Below are positions 19,817-27,085 of a DNA stretch of 33,233 nucleotides, piece after piece. The notes below the pieces were generated by a model. It did no database searches, was not told the DNA's origin, and was given only the letters and a program-made list of their open reading frames with translations. The stretch lies in IMG/VR virus record IMGVR_UViG_3300031812_000014, positions 1 to 33,233 of that record; one strand, written 5' to 3'. This stretch comes from a virus. The translations under genes and the position numbers were made by a program. How positions within the stretch are numbered: the first letter of the stretch is position 1; each line of letters starts with the position of its first letter.

Positions 19817-20779
19817 GTGAGCAATACCGGACAACCGGAAACCAAAGTCCCCGCAAATGTAGAGCAAGCTGGCGATTGGTTCAGCGACGCCCCCGGTGGT
19901 GATCTTTCTCTGGCTGATATCTTCGGGCCGAATCCCGACGCCGTGCCGCCCGACAACGCTGCGGCCCAGGCGCAACTGCAGCCAGAGCCGGAACAAGCAC
20001 CGCAGCGGCCTCCACAAGAGGAGTTTTTCCTGCGTGGCAAACGCAGCGTGTATAAAACGCCGGACGAGGCTGTAAAGGGCATCGACGAAAAGGACGAGCT
20101 CATCGAACGTCTCCGTACCGAATACCAACGCGTGACCGGGCGTGACCCGATCACGGGGCGGTATGTCGCGCGTGAGCCGGAGACCCTACAGGCTCCGGCC
20201 ACGTCGGGGATCGAGGATGACTACTTGTCCAATCCCACCAAGTTTCTCGAAGACTTGAATCAAGCCTACATCAGCCAAGATGGGCGCAAGTATTACGAGA
20301 CGCACGCGAAGTTCGTCTTGTCCATGTTGCGGCCTTACCTTCCCGTCGTTCAAACCGCTGCACGCACCACCGCTTTGACACAAGTCAAAGAGCGTGTAAA
20401 GGACGAGCAGTTCGACAAGTTCCTCCGGGAGGAGCTGCCGCAAGTGTTGCAGGAGAACGAAACGCTCGCCACGTTGATTCAGGCAGCGGAATCCAATCCT
20501 GCCCTCGCTCAGCACCTTCCCAACCTGTACGAGACTGCCTACTACTTTGCACGCGGGCGCAAGTTGCCGGAACTGGTCAAAAGCGCTGCCCAACCCGTGC
20601 AACAATCGGTCCAGCCCCCGCGGCCCACGTTACGCCCGGGGACAATGCCTCCTCCCCCGCCGACAACGGCTGGCGGGAAGCCATTTGATCCGAACCACGT
20701 TGACTGGGGTGATCCCGAGCAGCGAAAGGCGTACATGAAGTGGCTCGAAAGCAAGGGGGTGCTGGACGTCAAAATCTAA
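19817..20779 (+). CDS. Probable capsid scaffolding protein (320 aa)
   Basis: Scaffolds guide capsid assembly and leave before maturation. Support: immediately upstream of the capsid gene; Pro/Gln/Glu-rich, low-complexity N-terminus; central charged helices (AVKGIDEKDELIERLRTEYQRV); and a Pro-rich segment (RPGTMPPPPPTTAGG) before a short C-terminal helix that could bind the capsid protein. The GTG at 19817 has GGAG 6 nt upstream. The family is too variable for motif proof. Confidence 0.75.
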   Translation: MSNTGQPETKVPANVEQAGDWFSDAPGGDLSLADIFGPNPDAVPPDNAAAQAQLQPEPEQAPQRPPQEEFFLRGKRSVYKTPDEAVKGIDEKDELIERLRTEYQRVTGRDPITGRYVAREPETLQAPATSGIEDDYLSNPTKFLEDLNQAYISQDGRKYYETHAKFVLSMLRPYLPVVQTAARTTALTQVKERVKDEQFDKFLREELPQVLQENETLATLIQAAESNPALAQHLPNLYETAYYFARGRKLPELVKSAAQPVQQSVQPPRPTLRPGTMPPPPPTTAGGKPFDPNHVDWGDPEQRKAYMKWLESKGVLDVKI

Positions 20780-20795
20780 CCGAGGGTAAATTTCC

Positions 20796-21758
20796 ATGGC
20801 AGATGTCATTACCGTAACTACGGGCACGGCCGGTACTCCGGGTTCGACGGCAGCGGAGCTTGTTTCGTACATCTCCGCCCAGATGCTGGAAGTCGCCGAG
20901 CTCCACACCGTGCTGCGCGATTTCGGTGAGAAGCGGCCTCTGCCTCCTCACGCGGGCAAAACCATCCGGTTCGTCCGTGAGGAGAAGTTGGCCGTCCCCA
21001 CCTCTCCCACCCAGCTGTCGGAGGGCGTTCCGCCCGATGCCGTTGGTCTCACGTTGAACCAGTTTGAGGCCACGGTGGAGCAGTATGGCAACGTGGTGCG
21101 CATCAGCGACCTCGCTGTGCTCACGGCGCGTCACCCGATTGTGGCCCGCACGGTCTACATTCTGGGCCTGCAGGCCGCCGAAGTGTACGATCAGCTGATC
21201 TTCAATGTGCTCAAGACTACGACCAATAACTATTGGCCGAACAATAAAACGTCCGATGCGAATATTACTGGAACGGATCAGCTGGCGTACAAGGACCTGA
21301 TTAACCTTGACGCGCTGTTGAACGTAGCCGGGGCTCGCCCGTTCGTAGATGGCGACTACGTGCTGGTCCTCGCTCCCGCGCAGTATAGCTCGCTGCAAGC
21401 CGATCCGGACTTCATCAAGGCAGCCCAGTTCAAGGCTCCTGAGAGAATCTGGAAAGGTGAAGTGGCGGAACTGGCGGGCTTCCGCATCGTTCGCTCTAAC
21501 GCCCCGGCGTTTGCTAAGCAGGGCACCAACAGCGGCGTGAACTACTACTATGGGTTCGCGATTGGCCGCTTTGCGTATCAGGTGACTGATTTACAGAACC
21601 TGCGTGCATACGTCGTGGCGCCGGGCGGCCAGACCGACCCGCTCTACCAGAACTACAAGATCGGTTGGAAGTTCGCGTTCAAGGCGATCATTACCAACCC
21701 GAAGTGGCTCATTGGTGTGCACTCGGCTGGTGCCAGCAACGCTAACTACAATCCATAA
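20796..21758 (+). CDS. Major capsid protein, N4-gp56 family (320 aa)
   Basis: Builds the icosahedral head. The N-terminus matches the N4-gp56 pattern: LEVAELHTVLRDFGEKRPLP, then GKTIRFVREEKLAV, TLSEG-like QLSEGVPPDAVGLT, and YGNVVRISDLAVLTARHPI. The later IGRFAYQVTDL and GWKFAFKAIITNPKWL are typical of the C-terminal domain of this HK97-fold family. It is followed by a strong hairpin in the mRNA, which may stabilise this abundant message. Confidence 0.9.
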   Translation: MADVITVTTGTAGTPGSTAAELVSYISAQMLEVAELHTVLRDFGEKRPLPPHAGKTIRFVREEKLAVPTSPTQLSEGVPPDAVGLTLNQFEATVEQYGNVVRISDLAVLTARHPIVARTVYILGLQAAEVYDQLIFNVLKTTTNNYWPNNKTSDANITGTDQLAYKDLINLDALLNVAGARPFVDGDYVLVLAPAQYSSLQADPDFIKAAQFKAPERIWKGEVAELAGFRIVRSNAPAFAKQGTNSGVNYYYGFAIGRFAYQVTDLQNLRAYVVAPGGQTDPLYQNYKIGWKFAFKAIITNPKWLIGVHSAGASNANYNP

Positions 21759-21771
21759 TTGACTGAATAAC

Positions 21772-21801
21772 GGAGGGGCGGGGCCATAACCCCGCTCCTC
21801 C
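21772..21801 (+). other. 12-bp hairpin after the capsid gene
   Basis: GGAGGGGCGGGG (21772-21783) pairs with CCCCGCTCCTCC (21790-21801), one G-U, loop CCATAA. A-rich sequence with the next gene's AGGAG site follows, not a U-tract, so it is not an intrinsic terminator. It probably protects the capsid mRNA 3' end or tunes downstream expression. Confidence 0.7.
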
Positions 21802-21815
21802 AAAAGGAGAAAGCG

Positions 21816-22082
21816 ATGACGAAAGATACTCCCCATGTGATCATTCACGAGCTGGAGGACGGCCTCGAAGGGGCGGGGTTGGAAGATCTGCGCTGCGACA
21901 TGCATGGTGAGAGCAGCATGGGGCGCAAGCTTCCCAAAAGCTTGGCGTGGTCCACGTATGAGAGCATCGAAGATACGTGGCTGCGCGGCACCATGGAGGG
22001 GCTCGATGAGCGCAAGATCGGCTTCAACCCCTCGCCGCAAAGGGGCTTCAGATCCAACAATGGCAATGGCAAAGACGACTGA
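21816..22082 (+). CDS. Small acidic protein after capsid (88 aa)
   Basis: Function unknown. Begins MTKDTPHVIIHELEDGLEGAG, with SLAWSTYESIEDTW in the middle and a polar Asn/Gly tail. The ATG at 21816 has AGGAG 6 nt upstream, within the spacer behind the capsid hairpin. No signal or span. Could be a head-decoration or chaperone protein; nothing in the sequence decides. Confidence 0.65.
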   Translation: MTKDTPHVIIHELEDGLEGAGLEDLRCDMHGESSMGRKLPKSLAWSTYESIEDTWLRGTMEGLDERKIGFNPSPQRGFRSNNGNGKDD

Positions 22083-22341
22083 AGAGAACCACAAGCAAAC
22101 CTTCCGGGTTCCCGAGAAGGACCCGCTCGGCCAGGCTTTTCCGGGCATCTGGATCAATGGCTTTCACTTTGAGCCGGGCAAGAGCTACGAGGTTGATCCA
22201 GTGACTTTCGAGTCGCTGAATTCCATTCTCGATGGCTGGATGCAGGAATCCCTACGCTTGCTCCAGCGCAAAGTGGACCTGAAGGCCTTGCGCCAGATCT
22301 TCGAGTCTCGGGGCTACTGGGCGGGCCTCCCGGAAGAGTAA
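22060..22341 (+). CDS. Small structural-module protein (93 aa)
   Basis: Function unknown. Begins MAMAKTTEENHKQTFRVPEKD, then INGFHFEPGKSYEVDPVTFESL, a pattern of small phage proteins with a beta N-terminus and a helical C-terminus (LLQRKVDLKALRQIFESRG). It overlaps the previous gene by 23 nt; ATGs at 22060 and 22066 are both possible, without a good ribosome-binding site, so coupling is likely. Confidence 0.65.
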   Translation: MAMAKTTEENHKQTFRVPEKDPLGQAFPGIWINGFHFEPGKSYEVDPVTFESLNSILDGWMQESLRLLQRKVDLKALRQIFESRGYWAGLPEE

Positions 22342-22346
22342 CTAAA

Positions 22347-22384
22347 GGAGGGGGCCGCCCCGCGGCCCCACATCTCTCACCATG
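22347..22384 (+). promoter_or_regulatory. Ribosome-binding site separated from its start by a hairpin
   Basis: AAAGGAGG (22344-22351) is 30 nt from the ATG at 22382, too far in linear form. A perfect 8-bp stem (GGGGCCGC 22351-22358, GCGGCCCC 22362-22369) lies between and would leave only 12 unpaired bases before the start. Looping of this kind is known to restore spacing in some phage genes. Confidence 0.5.
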
Positions 22385-22741
22385 AGGCTGCATACTCCCC
22401 GTTCACTCGGAAAGATCAAGGTAACCACTCCCGGCACTCCGGTACAAATTACCACAGACACGACATTGCGTGCTACCATCGTCCGCTTCTCTGTGTTCAT
22501 GGGTGGCACGGGCAAAGTTTATCTCGGTGTGCAGGGGATGAATCGTACCACTGGCGTAGGAGTCATCAAAGAATTCTGGCCTACCACAGCGGCCGGAGGG
22601 ATTGCCGACGAGCTTATTTTAGAAGTACCCGTCATAGGAAGCCACAGCTCTTTCCGTCTGTCGGACTTCTACGTCGATGCGGATGTAGCCAACGAGGGTC
22701 TGCTCGTGTCCTACTTTGTCAAGGAATCTGATCGTCTATGA
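22382..22741 (+). CDS. Small beta-rich structural protein (119 aa)
   Basis: Probably a virion component between capsid and connector genes. Beta-rich: GKIKVTTPGTPVQIT, TIVRFSVFMGGTGKVYLGVQG, LILEVPVIGSHSSFRLSDFYVD and GLLVSYFVKES. The arrangement resembles small head-decoration or head-tail fibre-like proteins, but no family is certain. Its stop overlaps the next ATG (ATGA). Confidence 0.65.
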   Translation: MRLHTPRSLGKIKVTTPGTPVQITTDTTLRATIVRFSVFMGGTGKVYLGVQGMNRTTGVGVIKEFWPTTAAGGIADELILEVPVIGSHSSFRLSDFYVDADVANEGLLVSYFVKESDRL

Positions 22742-23373
22742 CGGCTCAAGACATCGCCGACGCTGTGTCGGTTGACATGCGGCGGCTCATTTGGAGCTCT
22801 GGCTCAGAGCTACCGATCCTTCTGGGCTGGATCGACCGCGTGCAGAAGGAAGTGTTGCACAGCTCGGTATACGCGGCTTTCAACATTGCGCGAACCACTA
22901 TTTCTACTACTGCCCTTCAGGCCGTCTACACACTGCCGTCCGATGTCCGCCGCGTGCGCACGGTCTACAATCGCACGCTGTCGCAGGTGATCCTACCGCT
23001 GGAACACACGGCTGAGCCTGCCACTGCCATGGAGCACGCCACTCCCGCCGTCGGCGGCCCAGAGGCCCCGGACGCCAAACTTCTGACGATCCGCGTTCAC
23101 GGCGCCTTCCCCCTATACTATCAGCGTGCGGGCAACCAATTGATCCTGTTTCCCGAACCGCAGCTTTCAGACAACGTTATTGAAGTGACCTATGAGAAAA
23201 CCATACCGACCATCACTAGTGCGACACAAACCCTGACCGTGCCCGATGACGGCAAAGACGTTGTCGTAGCCGGAGTGAACGCGCTGGCGGCTGCGTATCT
23301 CATGCGAGATGACGAGGCGCAGCGCTGGTATACGGTTTACCAGAAACTTCTCAGCGCTATGCCACAGGCGTGA
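22738..23373 (+). CDS. Connector/adaptor-like protein, copy 1 (211 aa)
   Basis: Probably a head-tail adaptor that sits under the portal. N-terminal helices MTAQDIADAVSVDMRRL and LGWIDRVQKEVLHSSVYAAF, a beta middle (RVRTVYNRTLSQVILPLE, YYQRAGNQLILFPEPQ, IEVTYEKTIPT) and a C-terminal helix (VAGVNALAAAYLMRDDEAQRWY), the typical layout of short-tailed phage adaptor proteins. The start is fixed by ATGA overlap. The next gene is a close copy. Confidence 0.7.
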   Translation: MTAQDIADAVSVDMRRLIWSSGSELPILLGWIDRVQKEVLHSSVYAAFNIARTTISTTALQAVYTLPSDVRRVRTVYNRTLSQVILPLEHTAEPATAMEHATPAVGGPEAPDAKLLTIRVHGAFPLYYQRAGNQLILFPEPQLSDNVIEVTYEKTIPTITSATQTLTVPDDGKDVVVAGVNALAAAYLMRDDEAQRWYTVYQKLLSAMPQA

Positions 23374-23400
23374 TTACTTTGATGAAAGATAGGATCGTGT

Positions 23401-24036
23401 ATGACAGCACAAGAGATTGCTGACGCTGTGTCGATTGACATGCGTCGGCTAATTTCCAATACTGATCCGGACCTGTCCGTCATCTTGGGCTGGATTGACC
23501 GCGTGCACAAGCAAGTGCTGCACAGCTCGGTGTATGCAGCCTTCAACATTGCGCAGATTACCATTTCCACTGTTGCTAACACGGCAAGTTACACCTTGCC
23601 GTCGAATGTCCGCCGCATTCGCACGGTCTACAATCGCACGCTGTCACAGTTGATCTTACCGCTAGAACCGACAGCTGAACCCGCCACTGCTATGGAGCAC
23701 GCCACTCCCGCAATTGGCGGCCCACAGGCTCCCGACGCTAAGATCTTATCCATCCGCGTGCACGGCCCCTATCCCCTATACTACCAGCGTGTCGGCAGCC
23801 AATTAATTCTGTTTCCTCATCCCCGGCTGTCTAACAACCAAATCGAAGTAACTTACGAAAAAACCGTGCCTACCATTACTAGCGCCAGTACGGTTTTAAC
23901 CGTTCCCGATGACGGAAAAGACGTCATGGTAGCAGGTGTGAACGCCCTGGTTGCGTTGTACCTTAAGCGAAATGACGAGGCGCAGCAGTGGTATGCGATG
24001 TACCAAAAGCTGCTTAGTGGTGAAACACAGGCATGA
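23401..24036 (+). CDS. Connector/adaptor-like protein, copy 2 (211 aa)
   Basis: Same length as the gene at 22738-23373 and aligned to it end to end without gaps, with most residues identical (for example VLHSSVYAAFNIA, TAEPATAMEHATPA, VPDDGKDV). Differences are spread along the chain, so both copies are probably kept by selection and may form a mixed ring or act at different joints. The ATG at 23401 lies 27 nt after copy 1. Confidence 0.72.
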   Translation: MTAQEIADAVSIDMRRLISNTDPDLSVILGWIDRVHKQVLHSSVYAAFNIAQITISTVANTASYTLPSNVRRIRTVYNRTLSQLILPLEPTAEPATAMEHATPAIGGPQAPDAKILSIRVHGPYPLYYQRVGSQLILFPHPRLSNNQIEVTYEKTVPTITSASTVLTVPDDGKDVMVAGVNALVALYLKRNDEAQQWYAMYQKLLSGETQA

Positions 24037-25139
24037 CAGCCCAAGACATCATCACCCAACTTTATGCCGATAACGCCGTGACCACGGCGCAGCCCACTGT
24101 TATCTTGCAACATATCAACCGCGTGATTCAGGACCTCGTGAAGTGGTCACGCTGGCGCGTGCTGCGCTCGGAATACCGCTATTTCCTCACGCAGCCGGGC
24201 GCAACCGCCTACTGGATCGGCGCGGGCACCCCCGCCGCAGGCACGGTAGATACTACGTTGGGCATCTCGGACCTGTTCCGCATCGATCCCTTCTCCGTGA
24301 TCGACGTGACCAACCTGCGCCATCTGGGGCGCGCCGAACGGCCCATGCTGACTGCGTCCCACACACGGGCAGATGGGGCATACCGCCCCGGGCGGCCACA
24401 ACAGTTCTGGCTGGATGATGCCACAGATACCAATCGCCTGCACATCTTCCCCGCCCCGGACAACCAGAACACCTTCCAGCCGTCCCCCACATATGTGCCT
24501 CTGAATATCACAGCGGGGGGCACACTGCCGCTGCGCACCTACTTCGCAACGGCCACCTATGTGGACGCAAAAGGCGGAGAAAGCCTTCCCGCACCCCCAC
24601 GTGAATTCACGGTAGGCGCCAATTCCCTGCTCCGCGTGTTTCCGTCCTTCAGCTTGCCCGTGACGGCCAACGACAAAGGCGTGGCCTACGTCGGTTTCCA
24701 CGTCTATGCCGGTACTACGCCAAACACGTTGCAGCGCCAAACCACTGCTCCGACTCCCTTCGGCAATGCGTGGACGGAACCGACCACCGGCCTTGTCTCC
24801 GGCGCTGCTCCACCGGCATCGCCTACCATCGCCCCACTGGGGGGTTATTTGATCGGCTTTCGGTATTTCAGAAGCATCCCGAACGTCACTACGGGAGCCG
24901 ACCCGATCCCGTTTCCGGACAACTACCTCAACGTGTTAGTGGCGGGCACGGGCATGTTCCTTGCACGCGCGCTGGATCGCCCCGAAAACGTGATTGCGCG
25001 CTATCAACAGGACTACTACGAAGGGCGCGTGTCTCTCATCCGAGACCTCAACCTGTCTCCCCAGATGCGCTTTGTGCGCCCTGATCCCGCAGGCATCCCG
25101 TCTGCCATTACGCTAGATCCCAACTGGGTAGCTCACTGA
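24033..25139 (+). CDS. Larger adaptor-like tail protein with inserted beta domain (368 aa)
   Basis: The N-terminus (MTAQDIITQL...ILQHINRVIQDLV) and C-terminal helix (NVLVAGTGMFLARALDRPENVIARY) match the layout of the two preceding genes, so this is a third relative. Between them is an added beta-sandwich of about 100 residues (YFATATYVDAKGGESLP...GFHVYAGTTPNTLQRQ), resembling a fibronectin-type III domain. It may be the tail-side connector ring. ATGA overlap with copy 2. Confidence 0.65.
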   Translation: MTAQDIITQLYADNAVTTAQPTVILQHINRVIQDLVKWSRWRVLRSEYRYFLTQPGATAYWIGAGTPAAGTVDTTLGISDLFRIDPFSVIDVTNLRHLGRAERPMLTASHTRADGAYRPGRPQQFWLDDATDTNRLHIFPAPDNQNTFQPSPTYVPLNITAGGTLPLRTYFATATYVDAKGGESLPAPPREFTVGANSLLRVFPSFSLPVTANDKGVAYVGFHVYAGTTPNTLQRQTTAPTPFGNAWTEPTTGLVSGAAPPASPTIAPLGGYLIGFRYFRSIPNVTTGADPIPFPDNYLNVLVAGTGMFLARALDRPENVIARYQQDYYEGRVSLIRDLNLSPQMRFVRPDPAGIPSAITLDPNWVAH

Positions 25140-27085
25140 TGCCGTCAATCGCTGCACCCACACCGGACCGAAACGAATTCGTCATCATTCCGCAGACGGA
25201 TACGTACCAATACTATCTGCGTACGTCCTTCTACGATGCAGGCCTCGATACCTTCACGCGGGCTCCCATCCAGCCGCAAGGCGCATTCACAAAGTTGCTC
25301 AATGTGCAGCCCCCCGCCCGAGGCGTGCTGGAGCGCCGCTGGGGCTATGGCTTCTTCGCCACCACAACGGTGCTCGCCACCCTTGTCCAAGGCGACTATT
25401 ACAGCACCGGCACCCATAATCGTTACTGGATCGTATCCGGATACAGCGGCCAAACGCCACGCCTGGATTTGATCAACGAAAACGGCGGCGTGGCCGCATC
25501 CTTTATAGGCGGGGGCACAGTGCCCCGCTGGGCGGTTTCGCGGGGGCGTATCTTCGTCACGGACGCCTATAACGAGCAAACCAAGTGGGTCGGCGACCCC
25601 AACATTGGCCCCGTACCGTGGGGCATGCCCGCGCCGACGCAAGAACCATCGATTATGCCGCAAAGCGGTGGCAATATCAAGCTGTCGGTGGGGCGGCGCT
25701 ATGCCGTGGTCTTTGTCGAGGAACTGACCAACACTGTGTCTGACATCTCTCCCCTATCTCCGATCACGGGTCCGCTGGACAACCATCGAGTGGAAATCAC
25801 GATCCCCCTTGTGCCGCCCATCACCCGCCGCACCACTCTTCAGCTGGATCATCTGGCTCGCTACATTTTAGCCACCGCCGACGGCGGCGACCCCACGACG
25901 CTGTATCTGCTGGCCAAGATTCAGGACAACACAACCACTACGTACATCGACAACATGCCGGATTCCGAACTACTCTCCCAGCCCGTGTATCTGGAATACG
26001 ACCAGTTCGGCAACCCCCACGGCGTGTTGTTCAATTCGCCGCCTCCCGGCGGGAGTTACTTCCCGACGTACCACAACGGGCGCATTTTTTGTTCATACGG
26101 CCCGTTTCTGGTCTATTCCAAAAACCTCGACGAGGTGACAACCAGCAGCGGACTGATCACGTCGTCGTACGAAGACGCCTTTCCGGCAGCCAACATCCTC
26201 GACGTTTCCACAGGTGGGGATATCGTCCGGGCGCTGATCAGCTACAACGGCGTGCTATACATCGGCACACACCAGAACATTTACGCGCTGTACGGCGACA
26301 GCCCCTCCAATTTCTCCGCCCCACAGGTACTGTTCAAGGATGTCGGCGTTATCTCGCAAGATGTCGCCAAGCTGGTCTTCATCGAGGGACAGCCAGCCGG
26401 ATTCATCTGGATCACTCCGGATTTCCGCGTCATCCAGAGCGACTTCAACGATTATGTGGAGATCGGCAAACCGATCTATCCATTGCTGCGTGACAATGCT
26501 CCATCCAATCCGGACACGATCACAGCAACCTATGTAGGTAACGGGCCATACGATCTGTACGTGATCAACATCCCCCACCCGAGACCGATGCAGCTCGTCT
26601 ACGATCTGCGTGCCCGGCGATGGTTCCACTGGGAAATCTCCGGGGGATTCGATTCTGTGAACTACGGAATTACCAAAGCCGGAGAGCCGGTATTCCTGGG
26701 TGCACGCAATGGTAGCCTGTTCAAGATCGGCCCACAGTTTACCTCTGACAACGGATCGAACATTCCGGTGACCATCGAAAGCGTGTGGCTGCATTTCGGC
26801 GACCCCAGCTCTCGCAAGATCTTCAACGAAATCGACATCTCTACCGCAGACCCAAATCTGAAGTTCGAACTGGAAGGCGTTGACACCGCCACGGGTTTCG
26901 ACGACGTGCATTCTGTCGTACCGCAGACCACACCGCAGCTTGGCCCATTCGGCACGTACAAGGTGTTCGTGTCCCGCTACCGAATGAGTGACCATTTCTA
27001 CCGCTATCGCATTGTGTCTAACAGCACGGCTCCTGTCGTTCTGGCGGCCATCCGCATGGAGGTTGTGCCCATTAACCGGCTATGA
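25139..27085 (+). CDS. Tail nozzle or stabilising protein, beta-propeller-like (648 aa)
   Basis: Probably a short-tail tube or nozzle component. Repeated beta segments such as ARGVLERRWGYGFF, RYWIVSGYSGQTPRLDLINENG, GRIFVTDAYNEQTKW, NGVLYIGTHQNIYALYG and AGFIWITPDFRVIQSDF suggest a propeller, as known for T7-type nozzle proteins. Position after the adaptors fits. It starts at 25139, sharing a base with the previous stop (TGATG). Confidence 0.62.
   Translation: MPSIAAPTPDRNEFVIIPQTDTYQYYLRTSFYDAGLDTFTRAPIQPQGAFTKLLNVQPPARGVLERRWGYGFFATTTVLATLVQGDYYSTGTHNRYWIVSGYSGQTPRLDLINENGGVAASFIGGGTVPRWAVSRGRIFVTDAYNEQTKWVGDPNIGPVPWGMPAPTQEPSIMPQSGGNIKLSVGRRYAVVFVEELTNTVSDISPLSPITGPLDNHRVEITIPLVPPITRRTTLQLDHLARYILATADGGDPTTLYLLAKIQDNTTTTYIDNMPDSELLSQPVYLEYDQFGNPHGVLFNSPPPGGSYFPTYHNGRIFCSYGPFLVYSKNLDEVTTSSGLITSSYEDAFPAANILDVSTGGDIVRALISYNGVLYIGTHQNIYALYGDSPSNFSAPQVLFKDVGVISQDVAKLVFIEGQPAGFIWITPDFRVIQSDFNDYVEIGKPIYPLLRDNAPSNPDTITATYVGNGPYDLYVINIPHPRPMQLVYDLRARRWFHWEISGGFDSVNYGITKAGEPVFLGARNGSLFKIGPQFTSDNGSNIPVTIESVWLHFGDPSSRKIFNEIDISTADPNLKFELEGVDTATGFDDVHSVVPQTTPQLGPFGTYKVFVSRYRMSDHFYRYRIVSNSTAPVVLAAIRMEVVPINRL

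Noticed and set aside
21772-21801. Hairpin after the capsid gene as an intrinsic terminator
   Set aside because: No U-tract follows; the next bases are A-rich and contain the next ribosome-binding site.
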